From contig CANMIH010000002.1 in the NCBI GenBank assembly GCA_947497905.1, forward strand, positions 62,001 through 126,000: a stretch of 64,000 nucleotides of DNA. Reading direction: 5' to 3'. The position numbers were made by a program, and so were the translations under genes. Source of the DNA: an uncultured Pelagimonas sp. (GTDB lineage Bacteria; Pseudomonadota; Alphaproteobacteria; Rhodobacterales; Rhodobacteraceae). How positions within the stretch are numbered: position 1 is the first letter of the stretch; every line of letters starts with the position of its first letter. The notes beneath the pieces were generated by a model. That model saw only the letters and a list, made by a program, of their open reading frames with translations. It searched no databases and was not told the DNA's origin. Shown here piece by piece: positions 46,048 to 56,050 of the stretch.

Positions 46048-46621
46048 CAGCCCGGTGGCTGATACGGTTTTTCTCGGCCGGATCCATTTCAGCAAAGGTG
46101 ATGTCATAGCCCTTGGGCTGGAAACACGGATCATACCCGTGACCTTCCGCGCCGCGCATGGGCCAGACGACCTCACCTTCTACAGTGCCAGGGAAAACTT
46201 CGTCATGTCCGTCAGGCCAGGCAAGAACCAGAGTGCTGCAAAAGCGTGCAATCCAAGGTTGATCTGATCCACCTTCAACAATCTTGGCGTGGGTCCGTTC
46301 CATCGCCATGACAAAGTCGCGACCAGTCTCTGTTTCCGCCCAATCCGCAGTATAGACACCCGGCGCACCGACAAGAGCATCTACCTCGATCCCCGAGTCG
46401 TCGGATAGCGCAGGCAGACCTGTGGCCTTCGCCGCTGCATGTGCTTTGATGCGGGCGTTTTCAACAAAGGTGGTACCGGTCTCTTCCGGTTCGGGAAGAT
46501 CCATCTCTTTGGCGCCAACCACGGTCACCCCAAATGGGGCGAGAAGGGCGCGCATCTCATCCAGCTTGCCCTCGTTGTGGGTGGCGACCAAAAGACGGTC
46601 GCCAGAGAATTTGCGGGTCAT
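46010..46621 (-). CDS. rdgB: XTP/dITP diphosphatase (RdgB/HAM1)
   Basis: Hydrolyses deaminated purine triphosphates and so keeps them out of DNA. The 203-aa product has [39 protein letters not shown] and [10 protein letters not shown], all standard. It overlaps rph by 4 bp and hemW at the other end. Confidence 0.96.
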   Translation of the reverse strand: MTRKFSGDRLLVATHNEGKLDEMRALLAPFGVTVVGAKEMDLPEPEETGTTFVENARIKAHAAAKATGLPALSDDSGIEVDALVGAPGVYTADWAETETGRDFVMAMERTHAKIVEGGSDQPWIARFCSTLVLAWPDGHDEVFPGTVEGEVVWPMRGAEGHGYDPCFQPKGYDITFAEMDPAEKNRISHRADAFAKFVAGCFD

Positions 46622-47331
46622 GCGGTAGCTGCCTTTTGCGCGTCAACCAATTCCGCCACACCTTTTTCAGCCAGATCCAAAAGCTGGTTCATCTGGTCAC
46701 GGCTATAGGTCGAGCCCTCGGCAGACATCTGTGTCTCGATCAGCTGACCGTTGCCCAGCATGATAAAGTTGCCATCAACACCGGCTTCGCTGTCTTCTGG
46801 ATAATCCAGATCCAGAACGGGCTGACCCGCATAGATGCCACAGCTTACGGCAGCCACGGGCGAAATCAGCGGATCGGTTTTGATCTCACCGGCTTTCATC
46901 AGTTTGTTGACCGCCAGACGCAGCGCAACCCAGCCGCCCGTGATCGAGGCGCAGCGTGTGCCACCGTCGGCCTGAATGACGTCACAGTCGATGGTGATCT
47001 GGCGTTCGCCCAGGGCCACGCGGTCAACACCCGCGCGTAGCGCACGACCAATCAGACGCTGGATCTCAACGGTACGGCCACCCTGTTTGCCGGCTGTTGC
47101 TTCGCGGCGCATGCGGCTTGTGGTTGACCGGGGCAGCATGCCGTATTCGGCGGTGACCCAACCCAGGCCCGAACCTTTGATAAAGGGGGGAACGCGGGCT
47201 TCCAAAGTTGCGGTACACAACACGTGGGTGTCACCCATCCGGATCATGCACGAACCTTCTGCGTGTTTGGTCACACCTGTTTCGATTGAAACGGCACGCA
47301 TTTCGTTTAATTCTCTTCCCGACGGTCTCAT
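46618..47331 (-). CDS. rph: Ribonuclease PH
   Basis: Phosphorolytic 3' exoribonuclease that trims tRNA precursors. The 237-aa product starts [20 protein letters not shown] and has [57 protein letters not shown], and [20 protein letters not shown]. The ATG at 47331 matches the family start. It is first in the rph-rdgB-hemW operon and divergent from hrcA. Confidence 0.97.
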   Translation of the reverse strand: MRPSGRELNEMRAVSIETGVTKHAEGSCMIRMGDTHVLCTATLEARVPPFIKGSGLGWVTAEYGMLPRSTTSRMRREATAGKQGGRTVEIQRLIGRALRAGVDRVALGERQITIDCDVIQADGGTRCASITGGWVALRLAVNKLMKAGEIKTDPLISPVAAVSCGIYAGQPVLDLDYPEDSEAGVDGNFIMLGNGQLIETQMSAEGSTYSRDQMNQLLDLAEKGVAELVDAQKAATA

Positions 47332-47426
47332 GGTGATCCTCTTGGCTGTTTGGGGCAGGGATAGACGTGGTGGACACCCACGTGCAACCCTATGCTGGCC
47401 AAAGGACACAGGGAAAAAGGCAAGGT

Positions 47427-48491
47427 ATGAACGACGCAAGCGCACTGCTGTCGCAAATGAATGATCGCTCACGCGAAGTCTTTCGCCGTGTAGTCGAATC
47501 CTATCTCGAAACCGGCGAACCCGTGGGCTCACGGACCCTGACACGCACATTGAATGAAAAGGTTTCAGCCGCGACCATTCGCAATGTGATGCAGGACCTT
47601 GAGTTTCTTGGTCTTTTGGACAGCCCACATGTGAGTGCGGGCCGCATTCCTACCCAAGTCGGGCTGCGGATGTTTGTGGATGGGTTGCTAGAAGTGGGCG
47701 ATCTGGCACAGGAAGACCGGGTCAAATTGGATGCCACCCTGGGTTCGAACGCGCAGGATGTGGGGGGCGTGCTCGACAAAGTTGGCGCGGCTCTTTCGGG
47801 TGTGACACATGGCGCCTCTCTTGTGCTAACCCCAAAACACGAGGCGCCGCTGAAACATATTGAGTTTGTCAGTCTCGCTCAGGATCGCGCGCTTGTGGTG
47901 ATTGTCTTTGCCGATGGACAGGTCGAAAATCGCGTGTTTAGCCCGCCACCTGGCCAAACCCCTAGTTCGCTGCGCGAAGCCGCAAACTTCATCAACGCCC
48001 TTCTAGAGGGCAAGACGCTCTCTGAGCTGCGCAAAGTCATGCGCGAGCAGATCAAACTGCGCCGGCGAGAGCTGGATGAAATGGCGGCGCAATTGGTCGA
48101 ATCAGGGGATGCGATCTGGGACAGTCCAGAAGACCGGTCAGGGCGGTTGATCGTCCGGGGGCGAGCGAATCTTTTGGGTGGGGATGAAGCCGAAGAAGAG
48201 CTTGATCTCATCCGTCACCTGTTTGATGACCTCGAACGCAAGCGGGATATTGCCGAATTTCTCGAACTGACAGATCAGGGCGAAGGTGTGCGCATTTTTA
48301 TTGGCTCAGAGAACAAACTTTTCTCACTTTCGGGTTCCTCTTTGGTGGTGTCTCCATATATGAACGCTGATCGAAAGATCATTGGCGCGGTGGGGGTGAT
48401 CGGCCCGACGCGTCTGAACTATGGCCGGATCGTTCCCATTGTGGATTACACGGCCCAACTGGTTGGCAAACTCCTTACCAATCGGAGTTAG
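47427..48491 (+). CDS. hrcA: Heat-inducible transcription repressor HrcA
   Basis: Represses heat-shock genes such as groESL by binding the CIRCE inverted repeat. The 354-aa product has the winged-helix N terminus ([38 protein letters not shown]) and conserved [19 protein letters not shown]. The ATG at 47427 is preceded by AAGGCAAGGT. No CIRCE element is visible in the 95-bp gap to rph, so autoregulation is not evident. grpE follows 9 bp downstream. Confidence 0.95.
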   Translation: MNDASALLSQMNDRSREVFRRVVESYLETGEPVGSRTLTRTLNEKVSAATIRNVMQDLEFLGLLDSPHVSAGRIPTQVGLRMFVDGLLEVGDLAQEDRVKLDATLGSNAQDVGGVLDKVGAALSGVTHGASLVLTPKHEAPLKHIEFVSLAQDRALVVIVFADGQVENRVFSPPPGQTPSSLREAANFINALLEGKTLSELRKVMREQIKLRRRELDEMAAQLVESGDAIWDSPEDRSGRLIVRGRANLLGGDEAEEELDLIRHLFDDLERKRDIAEFLELTDQGEGVRIFIGSENKLFSLSGSSLVVSPYMNADRKIIGAVGVIGPTRLNYGRIVPIVDYTAQLVGKLLTNRS

Positions 48492-48500
48492 AGGTGAGAC

Positions 48501-49061
48501 ATGGCAGATCCGAACAACAACGATTTTCTTGACGATATCGCCAATGCCGAGGCGGAAGAAATGGCTGTCGAAGCGGAAGAGATTGATGATATCTCGATCC
48601 ACGTCGAAAAGGTCGTGGCCGAGCGTGACGAATATAAAGACCGCTTTATGCGCGCATTGGCCGACGCCGAAAACGCACGTAAGCGCGCTGACAAGGATCG
48701 TCGCGAAGCCCAGATGTATGGCGGCACACGTATCGCGCGCGATCTTCTGCCAGTATATGACAACCTGAACCGCGCTCTGGCGGCAGCGTCCGAGGCAGAG
48801 GGTGAAGGGTCAAATGCACTGATCGAAGGTGTTCAGCTGACGTTGAAAGAGCTGATGAATGTGTTTGAACGCCATGGCGTAAAACGCGTCACTCCCGAAG
48901 TGGGCGACCGGTTTGACCCGAAAGAGCACGAAGCGATGTTTGAGGCCCCTGTGCCCGGCACCCGTGCGGGTGACATCATTCAGGTCTCGGCGGAAGGCTT
49001 TATGCTCTATGACCGCCTGCTGCGCCCGGCGCAGGTTGGCGTAAGCTCGACACCAGCTTAA
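48501..49061 (+). CDS. grpE: Nucleotide exchange factor GrpE
   Basis: Exchanges ADP for ATP on DnaK. The 186-aa product has an acidic N-terminal region, a long coiled coil (ERDEYKDRFMRALADAENAR, KRADKDRREAQMYG) and the beta-wing domain with FDPKEHEAMFEAPVPGTRAG and LRPAQVGVS. GAGGTGAGAC precedes the ATG. It is co-transcribed with hrcA and ends at a terminator facing mutS. Confidence 0.96.
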   Translation: MADPNNNDFLDDIANAEAEEMAVEAEEIDDISIHVEKVVAERDEYKDRFMRALADAENARKRADKDRREAQMYGGTRIARDLLPVYDNLNRALAAASEAEGEGSNALIEGVQLTLKELMNVFERHGVKRVTPEVGDRFDPKEHEAMFEAPVPGTRAGDIIQVSAEGFMLYDRLLRPAQVGVSSTPA

Positions 49062-49106
49062 GGGACTGGCCTAAAGCCAGGTCATAAAGATCGGAAAACG
49101 TGAAAC

Positions 49107-49133
49107 AAAGGCGGGGATCTCCCCGCCTTTTTT
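49107..49133. terminator. Terminator between grpE and mutS
   Basis: AAAGGCGGGG, loop ATCT and CCCCGCCTTT followed by TTT, between convergent genes. Confidence 0.92.
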
Positions 49134-49137
49134 CATA

Positions 49138-51822
49138 TCATGCTTCAGATAGGTCTTTCAGATCATAGAGCGCCTGAAGCGCCTCGCGTGGGCTTAGATC
49201 ATCTGGATTGATCCCGGCCAGATGCACATCAACAGCGCTTGGACCTGCAGCCGGAGTTGGCTCGGGGGCCGCGGCAATATTGGCAAAGAGCGGCAGATCA
49301 TCAATCAAGGCTTTGGGTGAGGTACGCTCGCGCTCTCCCTCTTCCAGAGCATCCAGAACCGAGCGCGCCCGTGTGATCACGGCTTTTGGCAAACCAGCAA
49401 GCTGGGCGACCTGCACACCGTAGGATCGATCCGCGGCACCTTCCCGAACCTCATGCAGAAAGATCACCTCTCCTTCCCATTCTTTCACAGCCACTGTGGC
49501 GTTTTTCACCCCGTCCAGTTTACCCGCCAGCGCGGTCAGCTCGTGATAGTGGGTGGCAAACAACCCGCGCACGCGGTTGACCGATTGCAGGTGCTCCAAT
49601 GTGGCCCAGGCGATCGATAGTCCGTCATAGGTGGCGGTGCCGCGTCCGATCTCGTCAAGAATGACGAGGGCGCGATCATCGGCCTGATTGAGGATCGCCG
49701 CAGTTTCGACCATCTCAACCATAAAGGTGGATCGTCCGCGCGCCAGATCATCGCTGGCGCCAACGCGACTAAAGACCTGACTGACCAGACCAACATGCGC
49801 CGCGCGGGCAGGGACATATGACCCCATCTGGGCCAATATCGCGATCAAAGCATTCTGACGCAGGAAGGTCGATTTACCGGCCATGTTCGGGCCGGTCAAA
49901 AGCGTCACGGCTGCGGATTCGCCTTCGGCATTCAGGGCGCAGTCGTTGGCAATAAACGGCTCTCCACTGGCCTGAAGCGCGGCTTCGACCACCGGGTGAC
50001 GTCCGCCTTCCACGTGAAACGCGCGGCTGTCATCCACGGTCGGACGGCACCAATCCCGCTGCCGCGCCAGTTCAGCCAGACCTAGCGTCAGGTCAATCTC
50101 GGACAAGGCCAGAGCCAGTTCAGAAAGCTCAGGTGCTTTATCAAGAATGGCGGCTTTCAAGGCGTCATAGAGACGTTTTTCGATCCCAAGTGCTTCGTTT
50201 CCGGCGTTCAGAATGCGGGTTTCCAGCTCAGAGAGCTCAACGGTAGTGAACCGCACCTGATTGGCCGTGGTCTGGCGATGGATGAAGCGTTCAGAATGCG
50301 GCGGTGACAGCATCTTATCGGCATGTGTTGCCGTACATTCGATGAAGTAGCCCAGCACATTGTTGTGCTTGATCTTCAGGCTACCAATGCCGGTTTCCTC
50401 TGAATACTCCGCCTGCATCGCCGCAATGACACTGCGGCCCTCATCGCGCAGCTTGCGGGCCTCATCCAGAGCGTCGTCAAATCCGGGGGCAATAAATCCT
50501 CCGTCGCGTGCCAAAAGCGGTGGCTCGGCGATCAGGGCTTCATCCAGATAGGCCAAAAGATCGTCGTGGCCGCGCAAGGCTGTGGTCGCGCGTTGGATCA
50601 GATCGGGCAGGGCGTCGTCAGCCAGTCGATCAAAAATCATCTCGGCCTGAGACAGAGCGTTGCGCAGGCCGGCAAGATCGCGCGGGCCACCCCGATCCAA
50701 TCCAAGGCGTGACAGAGCACGATCGACGTCAGGCACACGGCGCAGATCCTCGCGCAGCCCATCACTGGCGACACTGTTGGTGCCCCAGGTCACGGCGTCC
50801 AGCCGGTCATGAATGATGGACACTTCTCGCGAGGGTGACGAGACCCGCCGTTCCAACAGGCGTGCCCCCCCGGCGGTTACAGTCATATCCACAACCGCCA
50901 AAAGCGATCCGGCGCGGCCCCCCTGCATGGACCGGGTGAGTTCCAGATTGCGCCGCGTGGCGGCATCAATCTGCATCAGACGCGAAATGGCATCCTGCTT
51001 TGGTGGACGCAAAAGCGGCAGGCGTCCTTTTTGTGTGATATCTAGATAATCAACGATGGCCCCCATCGCGGCCAGTTCGGCGCGATCAAACTGACCAAAC
51101 CCGGCAAGCGTCTGAACATTGAACAAACCACACAGGCGCGTATCGGCGGACCCGCTGTCGAATGAGGCGGCACCCAACACGGTGGCTTCGATCCCGAGAT
51201 CGCCCAGAACCTCGCGCAGGATCTCATCAACGGCTTCGCTTACCAGAACCTCAGAGGGCGCGAGGCGCGCAAGCTCGGCCCCGATGCGTGCCTGTCCCAG
51301 TGGCATCACGTGAAACGCGCCGGTTGAAATGTCACACCAGCTCAGCGCCCAGTCGTCGCGCACACGTGAAAGGGCGCCCAGAAAGTTGTGGCGACGGGCT
51401 TCGAGCAGGCTTTCCTCGGTCAGAGTCCCCGGAGTGACAAGCCGCACAACGTCACGCCGCACCACCGCTTTATAGCCACCGCGCTTCTTGGCTTCTTCGG
51501 GGCTTTCCATCTGTTCGCCTACAGCGACACGAAACCCTTTACGGATCAGCGTCAACAGGTATCCTTCCGCCGCATGCACGGGCACGCCGCACATGGGGAT
51601 GTCCTCCCCCTCGTGTTTGCCACGCTTGGTCAGAGCAATATCCAGCGCTTCGGCCGCTGCCACCGCGTCGTCAAAGAACAATTCATAGAAATCGCCCATG
51701 CGATAGAACAACAAAGCATCGGGGTAACCGGCTTTGATTTCCAAATATTGCGCCATCATGGGCGTCACGGTATTTTTATTTCCCTTGTTAGCGCTCACAG
51801 CACTTTTCCCCGTCGTTTTCAC
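49138..51822 (-). CDS. mutS: DNA mismatch repair protein MutS
   Basis: Recognises mismatches and small loops. The 894-aa product has the mismatch-binding N-terminal domain (MMAQYLEIKAGYPDALLFYR with the FYEL motif), lever and clamp domains, and the ATPase core with Walker A (LTGPNMAGKSTFLRQNALIA) and ILDEIGRGTATYDGLSIAWA. The start is GTG at 51822 within the sequence CACGTGAAAACG on the minus strand, giving a 21-residue leader before MMAQYLE; the internal ATGs are alternatives. It stands alone and is divergent from maeB. Confidence 0.95.
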   Translation of the reverse strand: MKTTGKSAVSANKGNKNTVTPMMAQYLEIKAGYPDALLFYRMGDFYELFFDDAVAAAEALDIALTKRGKHEGEDIPMCGVPVHAAEGYLLTLIRKGFRVAVGEQMESPEEAKKRGGYKAVVRRDVVRLVTPGTLTEESLLEARRHNFLGALSRVRDDWALSWCDISTGAFHVMPLGQARIGAELARLAPSEVLVSEAVDEILREVLGDLGIEATVLGAASFDSGSADTRLCGLFNVQTLAGFGQFDRAELAAMGAIVDYLDITQKGRLPLLRPPKQDAISRLMQIDAATRRNLELTRSMQGGRAGSLLAVVDMTVTAGGARLLERRVSSPSREVSIIHDRLDAVTWGTNSVASDGLREDLRRVPDVDRALSRLGLDRGGPRDLAGLRNALSQAEMIFDRLADDALPDLIQRATTALRGHDDLLAYLDEALIAEPPLLARDGGFIAPGFDDALDEARKLRDEGRSVIAAMQAEYSEETGIGSLKIKHNNVLGYFIECTATHADKMLSPPHSERFIHRQTTANQVRFTTVELSELETRILNAGNEALGIEKRLYDALKAAILDKAPELSELALALSEIDLTLGLAELARQRDWCRPTVDDSRAFHVEGGRHPVVEAALQASGEPFIANDCALNAEGESAAVTLLTGPNMAGKSTFLRQNALIAILAQMGSYVPARAAHVGLVSQVFSRVGASDDLARGRSTFMVEMVETAAILNQADDRALVILDEIGRGTATYDGLSIAWATLEHLQSVNRVRGLFATHYHELTALAGKLDGVKNATVAVKEWEGEVIFLHEVREGAADRSYGVQVAQLAGLPKAVITRARSVLDALEEGERERTSPKALIDDLPLFANIAAAPEPTPAAGPSAVDVHLAGINPDDLSPREALQALYDLKDLSEA

Positions 51823-51885
51823 GTGACATTAAGTCGGTCAATAGCGGTGTCATACCGCCAATCACAAGCCCGGTAGAGAACACGA

Positions 51886-54141
51886 ATGTCCAAACCCAAA
51901 TTTACCCGCGAAGAGGCACTTGCTTTTCACATTGATCCCACTCCTGGCAAGTGGGAGGTTCAGGCCACTGTCCCCATGACAACCCAGCGCGATCTCTCGC
52001 TGGCCTATAGCCCTGGTGTGGCTGTACCCTGTGAGGAAATCGCCGCAAACCCCGAAACCGCATATGACTATACCAACAAGGGCAACCTTGTTGCGGTGAT
52101 CTCCAACGGGACGGCAGTTTTGGGTCTGGGCAATCTGGGCGCGCTGGGCAGCAAACCAGTGATGGAGGGCAAATCGGTGCTCTTCAAACGCTTTGCGGAT
52201 GTAAACTCGATCGACATCGAGCTTGATACCGAAGATCCAGATGAATTCTGCAATGCGGTGCGTCTGATGGGGCCGACGTTTGGCGGCATCAACCTCGAAG
52301 ACATCAAGGCACCAGAATGTTTCATCATCGAGCAGCGACTCAAGGAAGAAATGGACATTCCTGTCTTCCACGATGATCAACACGGAACCGCCGTGATCTG
52401 TGCAGCCGGTCTTTTGAACGCGCTGCACCTGTCGGGCAAGAAAATCGAAGACGTGAAAATTGTGCTGAATGGTGCGGGCGCTGCGGGTGTTGCCTGTATC
52501 GAACTGCTCAAGCGCATGGGTGCCAAGCACGAAAACTGCATCGTCTGTGACACCAAAGGCGTGATCTATCAGGGTCGTACCGAAGGTATGAACCAGTGGA
52601 AATCGGCGCACGCCATCACCACCGAGCTGCGTACCCTTGAGGACGCCATGAAAGGTGCGGATGTTTTCCTTGGTGTTTCGGCCAAAGGTGCGGTGACGCA
52701 GGAAATGGTTCAGGCCATGGCCGACAATCCGGTGATCTTTGCCATGGCAAACCCCGATCCCGAGATCACACCCGAAGAGGCCCACGAGGTGCGCCCCGAC
52801 GCCATTGTTGCCACAGGCCGCTCGGACTACCCGAACCAGGTGAACAACGTTCTGGGCTTTCCCTACCTGTTCCGTGGCGCGCTGGATATTCACGCCCGTG
52901 CCATCAACGATGAAATGAAAATCGCCTGTGCCCAAGCGCTGGCGGAACTGGCCCGCGAAGACGTGCCCGATGAGGTTGCACTGGCTTACGGACGTCAGTT
53001 GTCGTTTGGCCGCGATTACATCATCCCGACGCCTTTTGACCCGCGTCTGATCTACCGTATTCCCACGGCAGTGGCTCGGGCCGGTATGGATACGGGGGCG
53101 GCACGACGTCCGATTGTGGACATGAATGCCTATGAAGAGAGCCTGAAGGTTCGCATGGACCCGACAGCCGCCATCCTGCGGTCGATCAACGCCCGTGCGC
53201 GGGCTGCACAGGCTCGGATGATCTTTGCAGAAGGGGATGACCCACGCGTTCTGCGCGCCGCTGTAATGTACCAGCGCTCTGGTCTTGGCAAAGCGCTTGT
53301 TGTGGGCCGTGAAGCGGATGTGAAGCAAAAGCTGGAAGAGGCAGGTCTCGGTGATGCTGTGCGCGAGATCGAAGTGGTCAACGCTGCCAACACCCGTCAC
53401 CTGAAGACCTACAAAGAGTTCCTGTACAAGCGGTTGCAGCGCAAAGGATTTGACCGCCACGATGTGCACCGTCTCGCAGCGCGGGACCGGCACGTGTTTG
53501 CCTCTCTGATGCTGCAGCATGGCCATGGCGATGCGATGGTGACCGGGGCCACCCGGAAATCGGCACATGTGATGGAGTTGATCAACCACGTGTTCGATGC
53601 GGATGCCGAACATGGTGCAGCGGGTGTGACGGCGCTACTGCACAAAGGACGGATTGTCCTGATCTCGGACACACTTGTGCATGAATGGCCAGATGAGAAC
53701 GATCTGGCCACCATCGCCGAACGTGCCGCAGGCGTGGCGCGCCATCTGGGGTTGGACCCACGCGTGGCCTTTGTCAGCTTCTCAACCTTCGGCTATCCGG
53801 TCTCAGAACGCGCCGAAAAGATGCATCTTGCGCCCCAGGTGCTCGATGAGCGCGGCGTCAGCTTTGAATATGAAGGTGAGATGACCGTGGACGTGGCGTT
53901 GAACCCCTCGCTGCAAGAGGCCTATCCGTTCCAGCGCCTGAGCGGACCAGCCAACGTTCTGGTTGTACCCGCGCGGCACTCTGCTTCGATCTCTGTTAAG
54001 CTGATGCAGGAAATGGGGGACGCCACGGTGATCGGTCCGATCTTGTCCGGTGTGGACAAATCGATCCAGATCTGTTCGGCCGGGATGACCGCAAATGACA
54101 TTTTGAACATGGCGGTCTTGGCCTCCTGTAAAGTGGGGTGA
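51886..54141 (+). CDS. maeB: NADP-dependent malic enzyme with C-terminal phosphotransacetylase-like domain
   Basis: Converts malate to pyruvate and CO2. The 751-aa product is the large MaeB form. Residues 1 to about 430 are the malic enzyme (SLAYSPGVAVPCEEIAANPE, PVFHDDQHGTAVICAAGLLN, VVLNGAGAAGVACIELLKR-like, and FAMANPDPEITPEEA). Residues about 430-751 are a phosphate acetyl/butyryltransferase-like domain (MIFAEGDDPRVLRAAVMYQR, FVSFSTFGYPVSERAEKM), thought to be regulatory. It stands alone with a hairpin terminator downstream. Confidence 0.95.
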   Translation: MSKPKFTREEALAFHIDPTPGKWEVQATVPMTTQRDLSLAYSPGVAVPCEEIAANPETAYDYTNKGNLVAVISNGTAVLGLGNLGALGSKPVMEGKSVLFKRFADVNSIDIELDTEDPDEFCNAVRLMGPTFGGINLEDIKAPECFIIEQRLKEEMDIPVFHDDQHGTAVICAAGLLNALHLSGKKIEDVKIVLNGAGAAGVACIELLKRMGAKHENCIVCDTKGVIYQGRTEGMNQWKSAHAITTELRTLEDAMKGADVFLGVSAKGAVTQEMVQAMADNPVIFAMANPDPEITPEEAHEVRPDAIVATGRSDYPNQVNNVLGFPYLFRGALDIHARAINDEMKIACAQALAELAREDVPDEVALAYGRQLSFGRDYIIPTPFDPRLIYRIPTAVARAGMDTGAARRPIVDMNAYEESLKVRMDPTAAILRSINARARAAQARMIFAEGDDPRVLRAAVMYQRSGLGKALVVGREADVKQKLEEAGLGDAVREIEVVNAANTRHLKTYKEFLYKRLQRKGFDRHDVHRLAARDRHVFASLMLQHGHGDAMVTGATRKSAHVMELINHVFDADAEHGAAGVTALLHKGRIVLISDTLVHEWPDENDLATIAERAAGVARHLGLDPRVAFVSFSTFGYPVSERAEKMHLAPQVLDERGVSFEYEGEMTVDVALNPSLQEAYPFQRLSGPANVLVVPARHSASISVKLMQEMGDATVIGPILSGVDKSIQICSAGMTANDILNMAVLASCKVG

Positions 54142-54239
54142 TCCTAGCCATCCACCGAAAAACACTCTTCATGGGTGTATCTTTGGAGGATGGGACAAGA
54201 TTTGCGTGAGGGGACAAAATTTTCCCCTGAAAACACAGC

Positions 54240-54274
54240 GCGGCGTGGCAGCATTCGACTGGCACGCCGCTTTT
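54240..54274 (+). terminator. Terminator after maeB
   Basis: GCGGCGTG, a 15-base loop and CACGCCGC followed by TTTT, about 100 bp past the maeB stop and before the PfkB kinase gene. Confidence 0.65.
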
Positions 54275-54314
54275 CGTTGCGCCATACTTGTCTAACGTTT
54301 CGTTCGGAGGGGCC

Positions 54315-55181
54315 ATGACTATCTACAATCTCGGGTCAATCAACATCGATCTTGTTTACCGTGTGCCGCACTTACCCGGCCCGGGCGAGACATTGGCTTC
54401 GACCAGCTTTAGCAAAGGTCTTGGGGGCAAAGGCGCCAATATGTCCGTCGCTTCTACCCGCGCGGGGGCAACTTGTGTCCACATCGGCGCAATTGGCGAT
54501 GATGGGATTTGGGCCAAGGACCGGCTTCAGTCATACGGTGTAGAGACCGCCTTCATCCGTGTTTCTGACTTGGCCACCGGCAATGCCATTATTGCTGTGG
54601 ATGACGCTGCTGAGAACTCGATCATTCTCTACCCGGGTGCCAACCAAGCTTTGACCGAAGACGAGATCTTGGTCGCGCTGGGCACGGCAGGGGCAAGTGA
54701 CATTTTCCTGACCCAGAATGAAACAAATGCTCAGGTCGAAGGCGTGAAGCTTGCAAAGGACAAAGGGTTGCGTGTGGCCTATGCTGCGGCACCGTTTGAG
54801 GCCAAGGCGGTAGAGGCCGTGCTGGATCAATTGGATTTGCTGTTCCTCAACGAAGTCGAGGCCCAGCAGTTGCAAGAGGCAACAGGCCTGTCGCCGGAAA
54901 ACCTGCCGGTTCTGGATGTGATTGTGACACTCGGGGCGCGTGGGTGCCGCTGGTATCATGGCGGGCAGGTGCTTGAATTTGATGCGCATAGGGTTGAGGC
55001 CGTCGACACAACAGGTGCGGGTGACACCTTTACCGGGTATGTGCTTGCCGCACTGGATCGCGGCATGAACATGCCAGAGGCGATCGATCTGGCAAGCCGC
55101 GCCTCTGCGCTAATGGTGACGCGCCTAGGGGCTGCAGATGTGATACCGCCCCTGGCTGAGGTGGAAAAGTTCCACCCTTAA
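54315..55181 (+). CDS. PfkB-family carbohydrate kinase, ribokinase-like
   Basis: Sugar or nucleoside kinase of the ribokinase family; the substrate is not certain. The 288-aa product starts TIYNLGSINIDLVYRVPHLP, has the PfkB first signature GGKGANMSVASTRAG and the catalytic VDTTGAGDTFTGYVLAALDR. The ATG at 54315 follows GGAGGGGCC; an upstream in-frame ATG at 54288 is less likely. It is monocistronic, with no transporter or sugar pathway gene nearby to suggest a substrate. Confidence 0.88.
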   Translation: MTIYNLGSINIDLVYRVPHLPGPGETLASTSFSKGLGGKGANMSVASTRAGATCVHIGAIGDDGIWAKDRLQSYGVETAFIRVSDLATGNAIIAVDDAAENSIILYPGANQALTEDEILVALGTAGASDIFLTQNETNAQVEGVKLAKDKGLRVAYAAAPFEAKAVEAVLDQLDLLFLNEVEAQQLQEATGLSPENLPVLDVIVTLGARGCRWYHGGQVLEFDAHRVEAVDTTGAGDTFTGYVLAALDRGMNMPEAIDLASRASALMVTRLGAADVIPPLAEVEKFHP

Positions 55182-55186
55182 ATGCA

Positions 55187-55213
55187 AAACCGCCCCCAAC
55201 TGAGGGGCGGTTT
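55187..55213. terminator. Hairpin between PfkB kinase and msrA genes
   Basis: AAACCGCCCC, a 7-base loop and GGGGCGGTTT, between convergent genes. T-runs are short on both strands. Confidence 0.75.
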
Positions 55214-55234
55214 GAACCAATTTCAAAATCCGAC

Positions 55235-55261
55235 GTACGAAGTGTACAAACTGTACAACAT
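55235..55261. repeat. Three tandem 9-bp units beginning GTAC
   Basis: GTACGAAGT, GTACAAACT and GTACAACAT follow one another exactly. Two TGTACA palindromes (55243 and 55252) lie within. The array abuts the msrA stop codon and the hairpin at 55187-55213. Function unknown; it could be a protein binding site or chance. Confidence 0.4.
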
Positions 55262-55911
55262 CAGTGCGTGAAGGGGGCGGCGTCTCCCCAAAGGTCTTTC
55301 ACCCGCGCATCGCGACCACAGGCCTTACGATACCGTTTGTAAGCATCACTTTGGCGCACGATCCCAAAGCGTGTCACAACCCGTTTTTTGCCTTTGTAAT
55401 AGTCCTGATGATAGTCTTCCGCGTCGTAAAAGGTCCCGGCGTCCAGAATTGGCGTGACAATCTTGCGACCAAGTTCGGCCTGTGCGGCTTTCTTAGAAGC
55501 TTCCGCTGCGGCGCGTTGGGCTGGATTAGAGACGAAAATCGCGGTGCGGTAGCTGTCACCCCGATCACAGAACTGACCGCCGGCGTCCGTTGGATCCACC
55601 GAGCGGAAGAAGAGATCGTAAAGCTGGCGTGGCTGAAGCTTTGCCCCGTCATAGATGATCTTCACAGCTTCAAAATGACCCGAGCGGCCTGCTGTCACCT
55701 TTTTGTAGGTCGGGTTGGGCAAGTGGCCCCCGGTGTACCCAGACACGGCCTCTTTCACGCCTTTCACAGATTCGAAATCTGACTCCACACACCAAAAGCA
55801 CCCACCTGCAACGACAATCTCGTCGGACATTGCCATCTTGGCCTGAGCGGTCAGCCCCAGCGCAATCAAGAGGGACAGGGCCAGAGGGCGGGTTTTACGC
55901 AGCAAACGCAT
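55261..55911 (-). CDS. msrA: Exported peptide-methionine (S)-S-oxide reductase MsrA
   Basis: Reduces the S-form of methionine sulfoxide in oxidised proteins. The 216-aa product has the catalytic [11 protein letters not shown] and downstream [27 protein letters not shown] and [12 protein letters not shown]. An N-terminal signal peptide ([20 protein letters not shown]) suggests periplasmic location, unlike the common cytoplasmic MsrA. The ATG at 55911 has AGGAGAATCTGG upstream, which fixes the start. It is monocistronic. Confidence 0.93.
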   Translation of the reverse strand: MRLLRKTRPLALSLLIALGLTAQAKMAMSDEIVVAGGCFWCVESDFESVKGVKEAVSGYTGGHLPNPTYKKVTAGRSGHFEAVKIIYDGAKLQPRQLYDLFFRSVDPTDAGGQFCDRGDSYRTAIFVSNPAQRAAAEASKKAAQAELGRKIVTPILDAGTFYDAEDYHQDYYKGKKRVVTRFGIVRQSDAYKRYRKACGRDARVKDLWGDAAPFTH

Positions 55912-56050
55912 CCAGATTCTCCTACATCGGATCAGTGAGGGCAGACTGCCGCGTGATCTCGAACCGGGCAATCCGATGTCGTGAATTCTCACATCAAGGT
56001 GAGGGCATGTGATGGCTTGCATCCGCAACAGCTGCGGATAATGTCGCGAT

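Noticed and set aside
50005-50020. parS-like sequence in mutS (CACGTGAAAC)
   Set aside because: Only about 12 of 16 bases match and the left arm is not palindromic; similarly for sites near 51305 and 51815.
51862-53613. Long open frame (583 codons) on the minus strand
   Set aside because: It is entirely antisense to the well-conserved maeB gene, has no start signal or recognisable domain and a composition rich in His/Arg/Cys typical of a shadow frame.
53130-54141. maeB 3' half as an independent phosphate acetyltransferase gene
   Set aside because: The frame is continuous with the malic enzyme part and such fusions are normal for MaeB; there is no stop or ribosome binding site between the domains.
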